Origin: Tardiphaga sp.
Lineage (GTDB): Bacteria > Pseudomonadota > Alphaproteobacteria > Rhizobiales > Xanthobacteraceae
Direction of reading: 5' to 3'
DNA length: 21,556 nucleotides
Assembly: GCA_028290325.1 (NCBI GenBank)
Contig: JAQGJY010000078.1
Coordinates: 1-21,556, forward strand
Part shown: positions 18,546-21,556 of the stretch, piece by piece
Layout: each line of letters starts with the position of its first letter
Numbering within the stretch: position 1 is the stretch's first letter
Notes under the pieces: generated by a model
What the model saw: the letters and a program-made list of their open reading frames with translations, nothing else
Told to the model about the DNA's origin: nothing
Databases searched by the model: none
Made by a program: the position numbers and the translations under genes

Positions 18546-18585
18546 CGAAGCAATCCAGTCTTTACAGCAGGACTGGATTGCTTCG
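18546..18585. repeat. Palindromic repeat / hairpin between the M16 pair and arfB
   Basis: A perfect 15 bp inverted repeat: CGAAGCAATCCAGTC at 18546-18560 and its complement at 18571-18585, around a 10-base loop. The flanks (TGCGA before; CTGCGCTCGCA after) extend the symmetry imperfectly. It lies in the 130 bp gap after the M16 operon. The GATTGCTTCGCTGCGCTCGCA string matches a repeat I recall as common between genes in Bradyrhizobium and relatives. It could also end transcription of the M16 pair, although no T-run follows. Confidence 0.7.
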
Positions 18586-18621
18586 CTGCGCTCGCATTGA
18601 CGCAGAACATCGGCCAAGCCC

Positions 18622-19041
18622 ATGCTGCGGATCGCGCGCAATATTCAGCTGAACGAAGACGACATCGAGATCACCTTCGTGCGCGCCTCCGGCCCCGGCG
18701 GCCAGAACGTCAACAAGCTCTCGACCGCCGCGCAACTGCGCCTCGATACGCGCAAGTTGACGCTCGATGACGACATCGCCATCCGGCTGGAGCGGATGGC
18801 CGGCCAACGCATGACCAAGGACGGCGTCATCGTCATTCACGCCCAGCGCTTCCGCACGCAGGAGCGCAACAAGGCCGACGCGATCGACCGCCTCCTTGAA
18901 CTGCTGCGCGAGGCCGCCGTGCGGCCGATCCCGCGCCGCGCCACCAAGCCGACGCTGGGCTCAAAGAAGCGCCGCCTCGAGGGCAAGAAGCGCCGCGGCG
19001 ACGTCAAGGCCAATCGCGGCAGCGGCGGCATCCACGACTGA
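18622..19041 (+). CDS. arfB: Peptidyl-tRNA hydrolase ArfB (alternative ribosome rescue factor)
   Basis: A 139-residue ArfB/YaeJ-type protein that releases peptides from ribosomes stalled without a stop codon. The release-factor GGQ motif is at 26-28 in ASGPGGQNVNKLST. The C-terminal tail (from about residue 100) is very rich in Lys and Arg, as needed to occupy the empty mRNA channel, and ends GGIHD. Lacking a codon-recognition domain separates it from RF1 and RF2. ATG 18622 gives the normal distance to the GGQ. No clear ribosome-binding site precedes it. The spacing to mutL is 85 bp with no obvious promoter. Confidence 0.94.
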   Translation: MLRIARNIQLNEDDIEITFVRASGPGGQNVNKLSTAAQLRLDTRKLTLDDDIAIRLERMAGQRMTKDGVIVIHAQRFRTQERNKADAIDRLLELLREAAVRPIPRRATKPTLGSKKRRLEGKKRRGDVKANRGSGGIHD

Positions 19042-19126
19042 CCTCTTCAACTGGGGACACCTCGGCGGCAAGCCTGCCTTTCCACCAGCGGAACGACTAA
19101 AGTAGGGATCAAATCCCGAGTGCGTC

Positions 19127-20926
<1,800 letters not shown>

Positions 20927-20972
20927 TATCAGCGGCGGACGTCATCATCGCCGAACGCGCGCGAGGCTGTCG

Positions 20973-21527
20973 CTAGAGCACCCTTAAGAATACGAATTCG
21001 GTGTCGTCATAGGCGCGACGTTCGAGTTCGTCATAGCCATCCGGCGCCTGGATCGCGGCCGACGTGCTGTCTTCGACGATCACCAGCGCGTCCGGCGCCA
21101 GCCATTTGCCATCGCGCAGCGACGCCAGCGACGTCGCGGCAAGGCCCTTGCCATAAGGCGGATCAAGAAACGCCACGGCGAACGGTTCGACGGGATGCGC
21201 GGGACCGAGATTGGTGGCATCGCGGCGGTAGATCTTGCTGACGCCGCCGAGCCCGAGCGCCTCGACATTATTGCGTAACAGCGCCCGCGCTTCGGCCCCG
21301 TTATCGACGAACAACGTAAACCCGGCGCCGCGCGAGATCGCCTCGATACCGAGCGCGCCGGTCCCGGCGAACAGGTCGAGCACGCGCGCGTCGACGACCG
21401 GATTGCCGTAGCCATGCGCGAGAATATTGAAGAGCGCCTCGCGCAGGCGATCCTGCGTCGGCCTGATGTCGTTGGATTGAGGCGAGGCGATGTTGCGGCC
21501 CCGCAGCCGCCCGCCGACGACGCGCAT
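20973..21527 (-). CDS. rsmD: 16S rRNA (guanine-966-N2)-methyltransferase
   Basis: A 184-residue SAM-dependent methyltransferase that modifies G966 of 16S rRNA. RVVGGRLRGRNI at the N-terminus and RPTQDRLREALFNIL (22-36) are RsmD hallmarks. The SAM-binding DLFAGTGALGIEAISRGA starts at 51, and the catalytic DPPY is at 122-125. ATG with first base 21527 is chosen over the adjacent in-frame TTG at 21530. On the minus strand TGATG spans this start, so an upstream reading frame ending here could be translationally coupled to rsmD, but only 26 bp remain in the window and no gene can be named. Confidence 0.94.
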   Translation of the reverse strand: MRVVGGRLRGRNIASPQSNDIRPTQDRLREALFNILAHGYGNPVVDARVLDLFAGTGALGIEAISRGAGFTLFVDNGAEARALLRNNVEALGLGGVSKIYRRDATNLGPAHPVEPFAVAFLDPPYGKGLAATSLASLRDGKWLAPDALVIVEDSTSAAIQAPDGYDELERRAYDDTEFVFLRVL

Positions 21528-21556
21528 CAATATGTCATCCGCTGATGGCGCCAGAA

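Noticed and set aside
19105..19117. GGGAT/ATCCC hairpin before mutL as a regulatory element
   Set aside because: The five-pair stem with a three-base loop is too small to distinguish from chance; mentioned only in the mutL entry.

Overview
The window reads as chromosomal housekeeping DNA of a GC-rich alphaproteobacterium, most likely Rhizobiales and near Bradyrhizobium, Rhodopseudomonas or Afipia. This is inferred from protein character (short GpmA, MutL with its own endonuclease site, a CheY-like protein of the Bradyrhizobium type) and from the palindromic intergenic repeats. No search could be run, so the genus is a guess.

Layout, left to right. (1) Positions 1-1160 carry most of hisS on the minus strand, running off the left edge. 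It is divergent from a class III omega-amino-acid:pyruvate-type aminotransferase (1355-2704). (2) After a palindromic repeat come a small holin-like membrane protein and a YihY/BrkB-family membrane protein (2909-4675), then a membrane-anchored degenerate EAL protein and a NagD-like HAD phosphatase (4763-7096). (3) A stand-alone CheY-like receiver (minus, 7108-7503) faces the HAD gene and is divergent from ribF. (4) 7670-14777 carries ribF, a hexapeptide O-acetyltransferase, dapB, gpmA, ileS and lspA. This resembles the enterobacterial ribF-ileS-lspA...dapB neighbourhood, reordered and with other genes inserted. (5) 14864-18491 encodes a secreted protein of unknown function, then, after a strong hairpin, two exported M16 peptidase-family proteins: one with the HxxEH zinc site and one without. 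(6) arfB and mutL follow, and rsmD converges on mutL from the right edge.

The genes cover translation (HisRS, IleRS, ArfB, RsmD), cofactor, lysine and carbon metabolism (RibF, DapB, GpmA), the envelope (LspA, M16 pair, YihY, holin-like), DNA repair (MutL) and signalling (EAL, CheY).

The most unusual item is inside ileS. A palindromic repeat of about 106 bp (12444-12549), with nested hairpins, lies in the coding sequence in the one forward frame free of stops. It adds about 43 residues relative to E. coli IleRS. Part of the same module occurs between genes just upstream of ileS. This looks like a palindromic element that has become protein-coding, comparable in principle to the Rickettsia palindromic elements. 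No phage, IS element, CRISPR array, tRNA or rRNA gene was seen, and no gene-free stretch exceeds 300 bp.
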